Below are positions 13,853-15,722 of a stretch of DNA of 15,722 nt, in pieces (position 1 is the first letter of the stretch; the number at the start of each line of letters is the position of its first letter). The translations under genes were made by a program, and so were the position numbers. The notes below the pieces were generated by a model, which searched no databases, was not told the origin of the DNA, and worked only from the letters and a program-made list of their open reading frames with translations. Source of the stretch: Paracoccaceae bacterium (GTDB lineage Bacteria > Pseudomonadota > Alphaproteobacteria > Rhodobacterales > Rhodobacteraceae); the NCBI GenBank assembly GCA_016765235.1, contig JAESQH010000054.1, forward strand, positions 1-15,722, in the 5' to 3' direction.

Positions 13853-14719
13853 GTGCGATATGTTCAACTTCGGGCTTTTCACAACGTCGCCATTCACGGC
13901 GGGTTTTCCCGCGCGGCGGAGGCTTTGTTTTTAACGCAGCCCGCGATCTCCGACCAGATCCGCAAACTTGAGGAACAGTACGACGTGTTGCTGTTCAACC
14001 GCCACAAAAAGCAGGTCAAATTGACGGCTGCTGGCGAGGCGTTGCTGGAAATCACCAACCGCATGTTTGAAGTTGAACGCCAAGCGCAAGATTTGCTGTC
14101 TGAAACGCGCAGCCTTAGTTCAGGCGTTCTGCGGATCATCGCGGATTCCGCACATCACGTTAATCCGATTTTGGGACGGTTCCGCGCTAAGTATCCACGC
14201 ATCAAGGTTTCCATGCGCTCGTCAAATACGAAGGGCGTGATTGATGCGCTTTACGCGTATGAGGCCGATGTCGGGGTGCTGGGCGAGGTGCCGCAAAACG
14301 CCGAGATTAACGTGCAAATTCTTGGCACTTCGGAGATCGTGGCCTTCGCCGCCAAGACCTTCACGCACGACAATCGCGAAACGTTAGGTTTCGCCGATCT
14401 GGTGCATTTGCCGCTGGTGTTCCGCGAGCGCGGTTCCAAAACACGCCAAAAACTGGAGGAAGCTGCGAAGAAATCCGGTGTGCCATTGTCCCCTGTGATC
14501 GAGGCAGAAGGGCGCGAGGCCGTGCGCGAAATTGTGGCCTCGGGAGCAGGAATTGGTTTCGTTTCAGCCGCCGAATACGGGCATGACGACCGCTTCCGCC
14601 TGATCGAATTAGAAGGCCCCGCCATTGAGATGGACGAGGCCTTGATTTGTTTGCGCGAACGCAGCCGTGGTAAACTGGTGGCGGCTTTTATGGAGCTTGC
14701 CGCAGAAACGACCGCTTAG
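13853..14719 (+). CDS. LysR-type transcriptional regulator, probable activator of phnWAY
   Basis: The protein has 288 residues from GTG 13853, chosen because GGTGA (13844-13848) precedes it at close spacing and because VRYVQLRAFHNVA is where LysR proteins normally begin. An ATG at 13841 would add four residues but has no ribosome binding site. The N-terminal winged helix-turn-helix is clear: FHNVAIHGGFSRAAEALFLTQPAISDQIRKLEEQYDVLLFNR (about 9-50), followed by a linker helix. The rest is a two-lobed periplasmic-binding-like effector domain (about 88-285), with the usual GVLRIIADS start and 'EAEGREAVREIVASGAGIGFVS' near the hinge. Divergent orientation from phnW is the classic arrangement for a regulator of the neighbouring operon, so the effector is probably 2-aminoethylphosphonate or a pathway intermediate (inference). 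It ends in a 4-bp overlap with the convergent Na+/Pi cotransporter gene. Confidence 0.93.
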   Translation: MRYVQLRAFHNVAIHGGFSRAAEALFLTQPAISDQIRKLEEQYDVLLFNRHKKQVKLTAAGEALLEITNRMFEVERQAQDLLSETRSLSSGVLRIIADSAHHVNPILGRFRAKYPRIKVSMRSSNTKGVIDALYAYEADVGVLGEVPQNAEINVQILGTSEIVAFAAKTFTHDNRETLGFADLVHLPLVFRERGSKTRQKLEEAAKKSGVPLSPVIEAEGREAVREIVASGAGIGFVSAAEYGHDDRFRLIELEGPAIEMDEALICLRERSRGKLVAAFMELAAETTA

Positions 14720-15722
14720 TTATCAGCATCATTGTGGCTGTGCTCCGGACCCAGGGTTCCGATTAGCCGCGTCTGTAAAAGCTGCCCGCGTTTGTACAAA
14801 ATCGGATACGCAACCGAGGCGAACAACGAGTTCAACTCTTTCAGGTTCCGCAGGGTTTCCAGATGGATGTTGCTGCTCTCGAAACTGATTTCAGCACCTT
14901 CACGCAAACGTTTCAGATGTTGTTTGCGGCTTTTGCGCTCTAGGGTGGCCATCTCGGCTTTCTCTTCAATCAGGGTGCGCGCGGCCTCCAGATCGTCGGA
15001 AATCAGCACGTTGAATGCCAACTTGATGTTGCAAATAACCCGCTCGTGCACGGTTACAAGTTCTTTCCAACCCTGCTTGGAAAACTCCATATTTTTGATG
15101 TTTTTGGACTCAGCTAGAATCAACAGACGCTTGGCAACGATATCGCCAGCGTTTTCCAGATTGATCGAAAATTCGGTCAACTCTCGGGCGCGCTCTGCAT
15201 CGTCTTTGGTCAGCTCACCGCGTTGCAACTCCGCTACATAGCGGCGAATATCGGAGAAGGTGGAGTTTACCTCAAGATCCATTTTGCGGACCTTTTCCAT
15301 ACGTTCCTTGTCGAAATTTTCGTATAGCTCCATCACCGGATGCACCATCACTTCGACGATTTGACCCATGCGAAGCACCTCGCGGGTAACACCGGAGAGG
15401 GCCAGTTTCGGGGCGTCCAGAACGGTTCGGTCCAGCGCACTCATCGGTTTGTAGATATCGGTCTGGCCTTCCGCTGTGGGTTCCGGCATCAGCAAAGCCA
15501 ACGGTTTTTCCATAAGTTTGGTGATTGGCAGGCCGATCATCAGCAGCGCAAGATTAAACGCCAAGTGGGTGTTTACCAGATATTGACCCGGTCCGAAGCT
15601 GTCAAAAACAGACAATACAGGCGTTAGGTTAACGACAAACAGGGCGACGATTGCACCCGTACCACGTAACAAGAAGTTGCCCACGGGAATACGGCGCGCG
15701 AATTGGCTCATGCCGCGAGACA
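14716..15722 (-). CDS. Na+/phosphate cotransporter family protein with PhoU-like C-terminus, 5' partial
   Basis: The frame is open through the right edge. An ATG at 15711 exists, but upstream codons (Ser-Arg-Gly) continue the frame and the expected N-terminal transporter repeat is missing, so the true start lies beyond the window. The visible part begins with two hydrophobic segments (LLRGTGAIVALFVVNLTPVLSVF and the 'NTHLAFNLALLMIGLP' segment typical of the second Na/Pi repeat). A linker follows (PMSALDRTVLDAPKLAL), then about 220 residues of charged helices (EVLRMGQIVEVMVHPVMELYENFD onward) resembling the PhoU domain. In NptA/YjbB-type proteins this arrangement goes with sodium-coupled phosphate transport, in either direction. 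Lying next to a pathway that releases phosphate from phosphonates, it may balance internal Pi, but it also occurs elsewhere without phn genes. The family call is firm; transport direction is unknown. Confidence 0.88.
   Translation of the reverse strand, partial: SRGMSQFARRIPVGNFLLRGTGAIVALFVVNLTPVLSVFDSFGPGQYLVNTHLAFNLALLMIGLPITKLMEKPLALLMPEPTAEGQTDIYKPMSALDRTVLDAPKLALSGVTREVLRMGQIVEVMVHPVMELYENFDKERMEKVRKMDLEVNSTFSDIRRYVAELQRGELTKDDAERARELTEFSINLENAGDIVAKRLLILAESKNIKNMEFSKQGWKELVTVHERVICNIKLAFNVLISDDLEAARTLIEEKAEMATLERKSRKQHLKRLREGAEISFESSNIHLETLRNLKELNSLFASVAYPILYKRGQLLQTRLIGTLGPEHSHNDADN

Overview
The window looks like chromosomal DNA of an alphaproteobacterium, most likely Rhodobacterales. 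The evidence is the moderately high GC, the alphaproteobacterial form of AhcY, an NDUFS4-type respiratory accessory subunit, a Rhodobacteraceae-style beta-helix 'GH28-related' protein, and a CtrA-like box (TTAAC-N5-GTTAA). The species cannot be named from this sequence. Two genes run off the ends: the beta-helix protein on the left, and a Na+/Pi cotransporter with a PhoU-like tail on the right.

Left part (1-3330). The C-terminal part of a beta-helix protein is followed by a small ABM-fold (antibiotic biosynthesis monooxygenase-like) protein. A strong inverted repeat then marks a change to AT-richer DNA. That AT-rich stretch carries a phage-type DNA adenine methyltransferase gene and, convergent to it, a small winged-helix gene with a near-consensus sigma70 promoter. 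It reads as a small acquired island next to the 3' end of uvrB.

Middle (3328-8930). uvrB (minus strand) diverges from a gene for an NDUFS4-like complex I accessory subunit. The 294-bp region between them contains a CtrA-like box and a 16-bp perfect palindrome. ahcY (S-adenosylhomocysteine recycling) follows. Next comes an exported, Cys-rich protein of unknown function whose reading frame is cut by a single in-frame TAA; the frame stays open for another 276 codons.

Right part (8937-15722). This is a phosphonate-degradation locus. phnW, phnA and phnY lie head to tail on the minus strand and encode the complete route 2-aminoethylphosphonate -> phosphonoacetaldehyde -> phosphonoacetate -> acetate + Pi. 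A LysR-type regulator diverges from phnW and is the likely controller. An EamA/DMT permease lies just downstream of phnY on the same strand, and the Na+/Pi cotransporter gene is convergent with lysR. No recognised aminoethylphosphonate importer is present, so the DMT permease is a candidate transport partner (inference). No CRISPR array, tRNA, rRNA or IS element was recognised. No gene-free stretch exceeds 300 bases; the longest are 5494-5787 and 7579-7820.
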